From: Pseudodesulfovibrio sp. | Lineage (GTDB): Bacteria > Desulfobacterota > Desulfovibrionia > Desulfovibrionales > Desulfovibrionaceae | DNA: 10,991 nucleotides | Direction of reading: 5' to 3' | Assembly (NCBI GenBank): GCA_022712815.1 | Contig: JAFLJW010000264.1 | Location: forward strand, 1 to 10,991 | Part shown: piece by piece, positions 1-5,828 of the stretch | How the letters are laid out: each line of letters opens with the position of its first letter | Numbering within the stretch: the stretch's first letter is position 1 | Notes under the pieces: model-generated | Database searches by the model: none | What the model saw: the letters and a program-made list of their open reading frames with translations, nothing else | Told to the model about the DNA's origin: nothing | Program-made: the position numbers and the translations under genes

Positions 1-55
1 CGTCCACCACTGTGGACAGCAGTCCTATCACTGCTCCTATAAGTGGAATTGCCAT
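1..55 (-). CDS. N-terminal fragment of a leftward gene running off the window edge
   Basis: An ATG at 55-53 is preceded by a strong Shine-Dalgarno, GGAGAA (67-62 on the minus strand), with six bases of spacing. It opens a frame that stays open to the edge and gives MAIPLIGAVIGLLSTVVD. This is a short hydrophobic, glycine-containing start with no charged residue before the final Asp. It vaguely recalls the opening of small phage holins of the three-TM type, but 18 residues cannot establish that. What supports a real gene is the ribosome binding site and the open frame; function is unassigned. Confidence 0.5.
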   Translation of the reverse strand, partial: MAIPLIGAVIGLLSTVVD

Positions 56-401
56 TTAATTTTCTCCAATATCTTCAAGTTCACACGTCTCTTCCCGACA
101 GGCGAACACTATAACCCCGAGTTTGGCCCCTGGATAAGAACGGACGTCAGAGGGGCAAAAAAGACCGAAAAAAGGGCAATATTCCCTATTGACAGGTTTT
201 TGAGAGGGAGGGGGGTAAAAACTTGAAACTCTTCGGACGGCGACTCTATTTAAATCGTTTTTCAATAACGTTGGGGAATAGATTGCTTCCAAACTCCATG
301 CAAATGAAGTATCAACTAAAAGGAAAAGCACCCATATTTATGCAAAAGGAAATGCAGGTCCTCTCCGAGGTGGCCCTTCATTAAATTCAAGGAGTTTTTG
401 A
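56..401. other. Intergenic region between divergent genes
   Basis: This 346-base stretch separates the leftward edge gene from the rightward ZIP transporter gene. It holds a possible rightward promoter (223-252), a purine-rich G tract around 201-215, and a six-base stem (GCCCCT at 126-131 with AGGGGC at 151-156). The stem is not followed by a T run, so I do not call it a terminator. A 91-codon leftward frame (331-56, GTG start) spans much of it, but its composition (many Pro, Cys, Ser; no domain) is not convincing. A good Shine-Dalgarno for the ZIP gene, AAGGAG, lies at 389-394. Confidence 0.5.
223..252 (+). promoter_or_regulatory. Candidate sigma-70 promoter for the ZIP gene
   Basis: TTGAAA (223-228) and TATTTA (247-252) are separated by 18 bases. 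The match to consensus is moderate, and the predicted leader to the start codon would be about 140 bases, which is long. I see no Zur-type operator I can defend. Another TTGACA at 189-194 has no good -10 at proper spacing. Confidence 0.3.
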
Positions 402-1211
402 ATGGAATATTTTATGACGCTGTCCCCGATCATGCAGGCCTTTCTCGCCACATTGTTCACCTGGGGCATGACTGCCGTTGGTGCGGCGGTCGTTTTTGCG
501 GCAAAAGATATCAGCAAGCGGGTGCTCGACATCATGCTCGGATTTGCCGGGGGCGTGATGATCGCGGCCAGCTACTGGTCGTTGCTTGCGCCTGCCATCG
601 ATATGAGCGAAGACATGGGCGTGTTCAGTTTTGTACCCGCTGCCGTGGGGTTTGTTACGGGCGCGGCATTTTTGCGGCTGGTGGATATTTTTCTGCCGCA
701 CCTGCATATCAATGCCCCCATCTCCGAGGCGGAAGGAATCAAGACCGACTGGAACAGCTCGGTCCTGCTGGTGCTTGCCATCACCCTGCACAATATCCCC
801 GAAGGCCTTGCCGTGGGCGTGGCGTTCGGCGCGGTGGCCGCCGGATATGATTCCGCCACCCTGAGCGGTGCCATTGCTCTGGCCGTGGGTATCGGTATCC
901 AGAATTTACCCGAAGGCACGGCTGTGTCCGTCCCCCTTCGCAGGCAGGGATTTTCGCGCATCAAGAGCTTCATGTACGGACAGGCTTCAGGCATAGTCGA
1001 ACCCATTGCAGCCGTGATTGGCGCGGCAACGGTCTTTTTTGCCAAGCCCCTGCTGCCGTATGCACTGGCATTCGCAGCCGGAGCCATGATCTTCGTGGTC
1101 GTGGAGGAGGTCATCCCGGAATCCCAAGCCTCAGGCTACGGCGATCAGGCCACCATGGGCTGCATTTTCGGCTTCACGGTCATGATGATTCTCGACGTGG
1201 CTCTTGGCTAA
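402..1211 (+). CDS. ZIP-family divalent metal permease (ZupT/GufA-like)
   Basis: This 269-residue inner-membrane protein most likely imports zinc or related divalent metals into the cytoplasm. It is almost entirely hydrophobic, with about eight membrane segments. The two diagnostic metal-binding helices are clear: HNIPEG at residues 130-135 and QNLPEG at 167-172. The first position of the second motif is Gln rather than His, as occurs in GufA-type members. A small acidic/His-containing loop (around 95-117) precedes the first motif; a long His-rich loop is absent. The start at 402 is chosen because AAGGAG sits seven bases upstream; an in-frame ATG at 414 is less well placed. The next rightward gene encodes a ZnuA-like zinc-binding protein, which supports a role in zinc handling, although the genes are 275 bases apart and need not share a transcript. 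The exact metal is inference. Confidence 0.9.
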   Translation: MEYFMTLSPIMQAFLATLFTWGMTAVGAAVVFAAKDISKRVLDIMLGFAGGVMIAASYWSLLAPAIDMSEDMGVFSFVPAAVGFVTGAAFLRLVDIFLPHLHINAPISEAEGIKTDWNSSVLLVLAITLHNIPEGLAVGVAFGAVAAGYDSATLSGAIALAVGIGIQNLPEGTAVSVPLRRQGFSRIKSFMYGQASGIVEPIAAVIGAATVFFAKPLLPYALAFAAGAMIFVVVEEVIPESQASGYGDQATMGCIFGFTVMMILDVALG

Positions 1212-1240
1212 ATGGCTATTTTTTAATAAATTACCAGTGG

Positions 1241-1345
1241 TTGCATGAAAATGATATCTTTCCCGATTATGTTGCCTTGGAAGAATTTCGTGGGTATTAT
1301 TCTTTAAACCCTGACAAGGAAAAGATTATCATGAAATGTGTATAG
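1241..1345 (+). pseudogene. Possible C-terminal remnant of an unknown protein
   Basis: A frame ending at TAG 1343-1345 reads like natural protein: it includes LHENDIFPDYVALEEFRGYY followed by a charged tail ending in KIIMKCV. The only start in this stretch is a TTG at 1241 with no Shine-Dalgarno. The frame stays open leftward into the end of the ZIP gene without an ATG. It is too short to assign. It could be a decayed gene end, a tiny expressed peptide, or chance. I rank decay first because neighbouring bases contain a second fragment in the same phase. Confidence 0.25.
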
Positions 1346-1368
1346 TTCGTAATAGACCAGATTTGCAA

Positions 1369-1468
1369 ATGAATCTGTTGTTTCAGTAGATTTGCCGGTT
1401 TGGCGACTATCTTCATTTTAGCTGTTTTTTGCTTGCCTGCTCCTTCATATGCCGCAGGCAATGCTTGA
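1369..1468 (+). pseudogene. Possible frameshifted N-terminus of an exported protein
   Basis: An ATG at 1369 encodes MNLLFQ before a TAG at 1387-1389. One frame over, from 1388 to the TGA at 1466-1468, the translation is RFAGLATIFILAVF, then CLPAPSYAAGNA. Together these form a textbook Sec signal peptide: a short N-region, Arg, a hydrophobic core and an SYA cleavage site. A single base change in length would join them. No mature protein follows. The ATG lacks a clear Shine-Dalgarno. It may be a truncated, frameshifted paralogue of a periplasmic protein such as the adjacent zinc-binding protein, but no mature-region homology is left to test. Confidence 0.3.
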
Positions 1469-1486
1469 ACAAATCAAGGTCAGGTA

Positions 1487-2377
1487 ATGAATACTATGAA
1501 ACAGTTTGCTCTCATTCTTTGCACCGTGCTTGTGTTGCTGGCCTCGCCGTGCCATGCAGCCCCCCTTTCAGTTACGGTTTCCATCACACCTCTCAAGTAT
1601 TTCACTGGCCAGATCGGCGGTGACCGGGTCGAAGTCTCGATCATGGTTCCGGCCGGGGCCAATCCAGCCACCTATGAACCAAGGCCGCGCCAGATGGTCG
1701 CCTTGACCAAGGCAAAGCTGTTCATCGCCATCGGAGTTCCGTTCGAACAGGCCTGGCTGCCACGTATGCGGGCGGCCAATCCCCACATGCAGGTAGTCAA
1801 AGCCCGTGCGGGCTGCAAGCTGATGCAGATGAAATCCCATCATCACGAAAACCACGGCCATGGAAAAGATGAGCACAACGACCACGGAGGTCACCTTGAC
1901 CCACATGTCTGGCTGTCTCCGACCGAGGCAAAAACCATGGCAAGCACCATCCTTTCGGCATTGGTTCAGGCAGATCCCGAAGGAAGCCAAGAGTATCATA
2001 AAAATTACAAACGGTTACTTGTAAAAATTGAAACCTTGGACAAAGATATTAGACAGTTGCTCGCAGGCAAGGAGGGAACACGGTTTCTGGTCTACCATCC
2101 GTCGTGGGGCTATTTTGCCCGTGATTACGGGCTGGTTCAGATACCGGTGGAACTCGAAGGGAAAAATCCCGGACCGCGCGAGTTGGCCCATCTCATCAAA
2201 ATGGCAAAGGAAAACAAAATTAAGGTCATCTTTGCCCAGCCCCAGTTTTCGGAAAAATCCGCACGGATAGTGGCAAACGATATCGGCGGCAAGGTGGTTC
2301 TGGTCGACCCCCTGGCCGAGGATTGGGCAAACAACCTTCGCCGCGTTGCCCGATCAATCAAGGAAGCTCTTCGCTAG
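1487..2377 (+). CDS. znuA: ZnuA-type zinc ABC transporter substrate-binding protein
   Basis: This 296-residue protein is the periplasmic metal receptor that would deliver zinc to an ABC importer. Residues 1-24 form a Sec signal peptide ending in CHA before APLSV. A His/Asp-rich loop (about 118-136) of the ZnuA type precedes the conserved DPHVWLSP (138-145). Of the usual zinc ligands, His140, His204 (in VYHPSWGYF) and Asp274 (in VDPL) are present. The first ligand, normally His in a segment like DPHxYEP, is replaced: residues 59-65 read NPATYEP. The fold is otherwise complete and of family length. The start at 1487 has AAGG/CAGG just upstream; ATG 1496 is an alternative that keeps the signal peptide. 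A strong terminator follows. No cognate permease (ZnuB) or ATPase (ZnuC) is in the window, so the partner transporter must lie elsewhere. Zinc versus manganese specificity is inferred from the His-rich loop. Confidence 0.87.
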   Translation: MNTMKQFALILCTVLVLLASPCHAAPLSVTVSITPLKYFTGQIGGDRVEVSIMVPAGANPATYEPRPRQMVALTKAKLFIAIGVPFEQAWLPRMRAANPHMQVVKARAGCKLMQMKSHHHENHGHGKDEHNDHGGHLDPHVWLSPTEAKTMASTILSALVQADPEGSQEYHKNYKRLLVKIETLDKDIRQLLAGKEGTRFLVYHPSWGYFARDYGLVQIPVELEGKNPGPRELAHLIKMAKENKIKVIFAQPQFSEKSARIVANDIGGKVVLVDPLAEDWANNLRRVARSIKEALR

Positions 2378-2432
2378 GGCGTATCGACAATTATCCACCC
2401 ACTCCGTTTGGCAAGTTTTCAAATGACTACGT

Positions 2433-2576
2433 TGTCAGGAAAAAGGACTCATCCGGATTAAACGTACTTTTTTAGGGAAGTGTTGCACTTGGTTGCCACA
2501 CTTCCCTTTTTCTCCTCTAAATCTGGAAGGGGGAAAAGAAAAAGTACACTTTGACCGGATGAACCGTCTCTTGACA
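2433..2576. repeat. Large imperfect inverted repeat enclosing the znuA terminator
   Basis: Outside the terminator hairpin there is a second, larger palindrome. CATCCGG at 2450-2456 is matched by CCGGATG at 2555-2561, and GTACTTTTT (2464-2472) by AAAAAGTAC (2539-2547), at the same relative spacing. Weaker pairing extends out to TGTCA (2433-2437) and TGACA (2572-2576) with small length differences. The element is about 144 bases, with no open frame and no evident target-site duplication. It could be a MITE/REP-like element, a terminator for the convergent genes, or a relic. Confidence 0.45.
2475..2511 (+). terminator. Rho-independent terminator after the znuA-like gene
   Basis: GGGAAGTGT (2475-2483) pairs perfectly with ACACTTCCC (2498-2506) around a 14-base loop. 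The second arm is followed directly by five T residues (2507-2511). An A/T pair extends the stem outward by one. It lies 97 bases after the stop codon at 2375-2377. On the minus strand the hairpin is followed by TAAAAAA, so it should terminate only rightward transcription. Confidence 0.88.
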
Positions 2577-2581
2577 GCCTG

Positions 2582-3550
2582 CTATATCCAGAAGGCGTAA
2601 GCCGCGCCGACCAGAGCGATACTGACGGCCCGAAGGGTCTGGCTGCAAGCGATGAGCTTCATAGCCATACGCGGTTTGAAAATCCCGGCATAATAGGGAA
2701 GCTGGTGACGGAAAGCCCGCATGGGGGAGGAAAGGAGATTGCCGAGCATGAGGGCAAGGACCACCTGGGACTGGGTGAGGCTTGTGTCGGTGATCATCGC
2801 ACCGGCGGCGGCCAGTCCCGCCGTGAATTCAGCGAACATGTGGAAAGCGATAATGCCGAGAGCTTCGGGTGGCAGAAAGGAGAAGAGTCCTCCCTGTCCG
2901 GCCATGATCTCCTGAAGCCCGGTGAATACTCCGACTTGCTTGAGTACAAAGAAAAATGTGTAGATGGGAGCGGTCAGGTAAAGCACTTTGGGAAGACGTT
3001 TCCTGAATCGTTTCCATGTCTTTTTGAGGGCAGAACTGTTGTCACGATTTTTGTCCATTTCTTCCAACTGGCAAGGGAGACAGCCTTCAGGGAGTGGCGG
3101 AAGCAGGAATCGGCCCGCCAGCACAATGGCGAAAGTGCGCAAAACCGCGGCAAAGGCGGTGAGACCGACGTAAACTGTGGCTGCGCTGCCGATAAACGGT
3201 GCGGCTATGAAGAAAATGGTCGGAAGATGAAGAAAATATGTCGGCAGACTGTTGAAAAGATTTGAAAAAATCAATTCCCGGTCACTGATGGCCCCTTTGT
3301 CGTACGCCTCGGAAAGCAAGGTATTCGCTGCGATACCGGAAAAAAAAGCCATGGAAAAACTGGCTGCGGAGATGTCTTTGAGACGTGCACGCCGAGCCAG
3401 CGGTGCGGCGACTATGGCAGCGTAGCGGGTCCAGTGCAGGGACTCGATGAGGTTTCCCACGAACAGGCCGAGCGAAATGAAAAAGGTCAGCCTGATGAGC
3501 GGCCAGAACAGCCCTGTCCAGAGGACGGGCCAGGAAATGTCTAGTTCCAT
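2582..3550 (-). CDS. Membrane protein with nucleoside-recognition (gate) domains
   Basis: This 322-residue polytopic inner-membrane protein has two hydrophobic halves, about residues 10-150 and 195-322. They are separated by a hydrophilic, basic stretch (about 151-190) carrying a CxxC (Cys157, Cys160). The pattern, with Asn/Gly/Ser-rich helices such as FSGIAANTLLSEAY near 70-83, matches the nucleoside-recognition/gate family seen in SpmA/SpmB-like and nucleoside-transporter proteins. The transported or sensed substrate is unknown for most bacterial members, and I do not assign one. Its ATG (3550-3548) begins on the base after the panB stop and has only a weak AAGG about 13 bases upstream, so it is probably translationally coupled to panB. 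It ends facing the znuA-like gene. Confidence 0.75.
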   Translation of the reverse strand: MELDISWPVLWTGLFWPLIRLTFFISLGLFVGNLIESLHWTRYAAIVAAPLARRARLKDISAASFSMAFFSGIAANTLLSEAYDKGAISDRELIFSNLFNSLPTYFLHLPTIFFIAAPFIGSAATVYVGLTAFAAVLRTFAIVLAGRFLLPPLPEGCLPCQLEEMDKNRDNSSALKKTWKRFRKRLPKVLYLTAPIYTFFFVLKQVGVFTGLQEIMAGQGGLFSFLPPEALGIIAFHMFAEFTAGLAAAGAMITDTSLTQSQVVLALMLGNLLSSPMRAFRHQLPYYAGIFKPRMAMKLIACSQTLRAVSIALVGAAYAFWI

Positions 3551-4438
3551 TTACTTTTTCTTGCCTTTGACTTTGATCTTTCGGACCTGAGCCAACTGGT
3601 CGTCGGGCATGTAAAAGGTGTTCTTGTCACCGGGAAAACGTCCGCGCCGGACATCGTCGCAGTATGCCTCGAATGCCTTTACTGACGCTGTACCGAGTTC
3701 GGCGTATTTGCGCACGAACTTGGGCGTGAAGCGATCGAAAAGCCCCAGCACGTCATGGTAGACAAGGACCTGACCGTCGGTGACGTTACCGGCTCCGATG
3801 CCGATGGTGGGGATGTTCACGGCCTCGGTGATCAGCTTGGCGGCTTCCACGGGGATCGCCTCAATCACAATGCAGAACGCACCCGCCTCTTCCACGGCCT
3901 GTGCGTCCTCAATGAGCGTCTTGGTCGCTTTGGCAGATTTGCCCTGGGCCTTGAATCCACCGAATTTGGCGATGTGCTGCGGGGTTAGCCCCACATGGGC
4001 CATGACCGGGATGCCTGCGGCAGAGATCGCCTTGATCTGCGGCACAACCGGGATGCCACCCTCCAGCTTGACCGCTTTGGCGCGACCCTCGGCCATGAAG
4101 CGGCCCGCATTCTTGACGGCGCGGTTCACGGTGCAAAACGACATGAACGGCATGTCAGCTACGAGCAGGGCTCGTTTGACGCCTCGACTGGTGGCTCGGA
4201 CGTGGTGAATCATTTCGTCCATGGTCACGGACAGGGTGTCCTCATGGCCGAGGACGACCATGGCCAGAGAATCGCCCACCAGTACGATATCCATACCGGA
4301 GGCATCTGCAATTATGCCGGACGAGTAATCGTATGCGGTCATGCAACATATTTTTTGCACGCCCTTGGATGCCTGAATGCCGGGCGCGGTCATGACCGTG
4401 ACTTTATCTTTCGAGGTGGTTTTTTTGCTGGTGCTCAT
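3551..4438 (-). CDS. panB: 3-methyl-2-oxobutanoate hydroxymethyltransferase
   Basis: PanB transfers a hydroxymethyl group from 5,10-methylene-tetrahydrofolate to alpha-ketoisovalerate, giving ketopantoate, the first committed step of pantothenate and coenzyme A synthesis in the cytoplasm. At 295 residues it is slightly longer than typical, because of an extra basic N-terminal tail of about 25 residues. Family signatures are plain: CMTAYDYSSG near 32-41, VGDS at 54-57 and ADMPFMSF at 94-101 (Asp56 and Asp95 fit the metal-ligand positions), KLEGG at 124-128, then HVGLTPQH and EAIP. The ATG at 4438 is my choice; a TTG at 4474 adds 12 residues and ATG 4393 trims the tail. None has a good Shine-Dalgarno. 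It lies 57 bases after the upstream diguanylate cyclase gene and abuts the membrane-protein gene, so an operon is likely. No panC or panD is in the window. Confidence 0.95.
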   Translation of the reverse strand: MSTSKKTTSKDKVTVMTAPGIQASKGVQKICCMTAYDYSSGIIADASGMDIVLVGDSLAMVVLGHEDTLSVTMDEMIHHVRATSRGVKRALLVADMPFMSFCTVNRAVKNAGRFMAEGRAKAVKLEGGIPVVPQIKAISAAGIPVMAHVGLTPQHIAKFGGFKAQGKSAKATKTLIEDAQAVEEAGAFCIVIEAIPVEAAKLITEAVNIPTIGIGAGNVTDGQVLVYHDVLGLFDRFTPKFVRKYAELGTASVKAFEAYCDDVRRGRFPGDKNTFYMPDDQLAQVRKIKVKGKKK

Positions 4439-4495
4439 GGCCGGGAGAGTATGAAGGCAGAGCCTTGTAGTCAAGGCCTGTCCCAGATTAATACC

Positions 4496-5764
4496 TCAAG
4501 AGGACACAACGCAATTTCGTCCGGAGTCCTTGGCGGTATAGAGGCATCTGTCCGCCTCTTTGAGCATGACCTGCATATCTGCTTTTTCCGTGCAGATACC
4601 ACAACTAACGGTAATTGTTACGTCTTCTCCGTCCACGTCCACAGTAGAAGCTTCGATATCCCGCCGCAACTGGTCGTATTGCGCGAAGATATCTTCCTTT
4701 TTATCATGGATGGCCAGGATGCAAAACTCCTCTCCTCCGAATCGGGAGACAAGACCGTTATCCTCAAAAGCGGTTCCGATAAGGGAGGATACTTTCTTCA
4801 GCACCTCGTCGCCCACATCATGCCCGTAGGTATCGTTGAACCGTTTGAAAAAATCGATGTCGATCATGGCGACTGTGACAAGCCCTCCTTTGGACGTTGT
4901 TACAAAATCCTCACAATTATCAAAAAAATAACGGCGGTTGAAGAGCCTTGTCAGCGGGTCCTTGTTGGACAGATCGCGGATGATCTCAAAGCGGTTCAGC
5001 ATCTCCACATTGTGACCTACCCGGCAGTATAGTTCCTCTTTCTGGAAAGGCTTATGCAAAAAGTCATTGGCTCCGTTGTCAATGAACCTGATCGAAAGAC
5101 GGGCGTTGTTCTTGGCCGAGATACCGATGACAGCCAGTTCGTCCTTGGAGAACTGACGACGGATTTCCTTGATCAGAGTGAATCCATCCATATTCGGCAT
5201 TTCGTTGTCCGTGATAACCAGTTTGATCTCGGGATGCTTTCGCAATATTTTTAGGGCTTTTACTCCATCCTCGGCTTCGAGCAATTGGTAGCATTGCTTG
5301 GAAAGGAACCGGCTAAGCGCGGAGCGCATGGAGCGCGAATCGTCCACCACAAGGATGCCCACAGTGCGATTTCTGGCGATCTTGCCCACACTTTTCCCAA
5401 TAGCTGCGGGCAGGCAGGCCGGTTCTCCCATGATCATATCCGCAATGCCCACGGTCATGCACTTGCGCCGAGCGGTGTCATCAATATCGGTGTCATAGGC
5501 TATGACAGGGATGGAAAATTCTGCCAGTTTTTTCAGCAGGTCGTTGGCATTTTGCGATAAGAGTCTGACTGTGGCGGCAAAAATGGAATTTAAATGGGTT
5601 TCAATGAAAGCTATGGCCCTGGTGGCATCATCAAGGATTTTCGGCTCCATTTCGGTTTCACCCCATACAGCCATGGATATCCGTTGCGCCACAGTTGCAT
5701 CGGGCTCAAAGATGAGAATGTATTGTACTCCGGTCTTGGAGTCGGGGGACGGCTGTTCCATCAT
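4496..5764 (-). CDS. Response regulator with two REC domains and a GGDEF domain
   Basis: This 422-residue cytoplasmic protein is a PleD-like diguanylate cyclase, making cyclic di-GMP from two GTP. Domain order: a degenerate receiver (about 14-128), an intact receiver (135-250; Asp141/142, phosphoacceptor Asp186 in ITDNEMP, Lys238 in HKPF), a linker helix, then GGDEF (about 265-422). The active site is GGEEF at 343-347, with metal-binding DIDFF at 302-306 and NDTYGHDVGD around 310-319. In the first receiver the phosphoacceptor position falls in AATVRLLS and the conserved Lys is lost (IMGEP). The inhibitory RxxD site expected just before the active site reads EDNG, so allosteric product inhibition by the usual route is unlikely. 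Two adjacent ATGs (5764, 5761) could start it; the Shine-Dalgarno is poor. A paralogue lies 64 bases upstream in the same direction. No histidine kinase is in view. Confidence 0.92.
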   Translation of the reverse strand: MMEQPSPDSKTGVQYILIFEPDATVAQRISMAVWGETEMEPKILDDATRAIAFIETHLNSIFAATVRLLSQNANDLLKKLAEFSIPVIAYDTDIDDTARRKCMTVGIADMIMGEPACLPAAIGKSVGKIARNRTVGILVVDDSRSMRSALSRFLSKQCYQLLEAEDGVKALKILRKHPEIKLVITDNEMPNMDGFTLIKEIRRQFSKDELAVIGISAKNNARLSIRFIDNGANDFLHKPFQKEELYCRVGHNVEMLNRFEIIRDLSNKDPLTRLFNRRYFFDNCEDFVTTSKGGLVTVAMIDIDFFKRFNDTYGHDVGDEVLKKVSSLIGTAFEDNGLVSRFGGEEFCILAIHDKKEDIFAQYDQLRRDIEASTVDVDGEDVTITVSCGICTEKADMQVMLKEADRCLYTAKDSGRNCVVSS

Positions 5765-5798
5765 GCCTAAGCCCTATCAAGATCCACATAGAGAGGGC

Positions 5799-5804
5799 AT
5801 TATA
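5799..5804 (-). promoter_or_regulatory. Possible internal -10 box between the two cyclase genes
   Basis: A perfect TATAAT reads leftward at 5804-5799 in the 64-base gap, about 35 bases before the start of the second regulator gene. The -35 region at 17 bases (CCATAC) is poor. If active it would allow the downstream cyclase, panB and the membrane protein to be expressed apart from the first cyclase. Confidence 0.25.
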
Positions 5805-5828
5805 ATTCGACGGGTGAAGCGGTATGGA

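Larger units (their letters stand above)
1212..1486 (+). other. A+T-rich intergenic region with probable gene relics
   Basis: Between the ZIP gene and the znuA-like gene lie 275 bases with no intact gene. TGGCTA occurs twice (1205-1210 and 1213-1218), the first copy within the ZIP gene end. No hairpin-plus-T-run terminator is visible after the ZIP stop. Two frames of protein-like sequence, at 1241-1345 and 1369-1468, are listed separately. A weak promoter candidate (TTGCCT 1272-1277, TATTAT 1295-1300, spacing 17) could serve the znuA-like gene. Confidence 0.45.

Noticed and set aside
126..156. Stem GCCCCT/AGGGGC as a terminator
   Set aside because: The stem is short with a long loop, and no T run follows on either strand.
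56..331. 91-codon leftward frame ending directly before the edge gene
   Set aside because: It starts with GTG without a good ribosome binding site, has unusual Pro/Cys/Ser composition and no recognisable domain; it overlaps likely regulatory DNA.
402..2377. Complete zinc ABC operon
   Set aside because: The first gene is a ZIP permease, not an ABC permease, and no ATPase gene is present.
2705..3265. 186-codon rightward frame opposite the gate-domain gene
   Set aside because: It is antisense to a convincing membrane protein and is low-complexity in charge pattern.
4439..4474. Upstream TTG start extending PanB by 12 residues
   Set aside because: ATG 4438 is the more usual start and already gives a long N-terminal tail; neither has a strong Shine-Dalgarno, so some doubt remains.
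3995..5032. 345-codon rightward frame across panB and the second cyclase gene
   Set aside because: It is antisense to two clear genes; His/Asp/Gly-rich translation is typical of a reverse-strand shadow.
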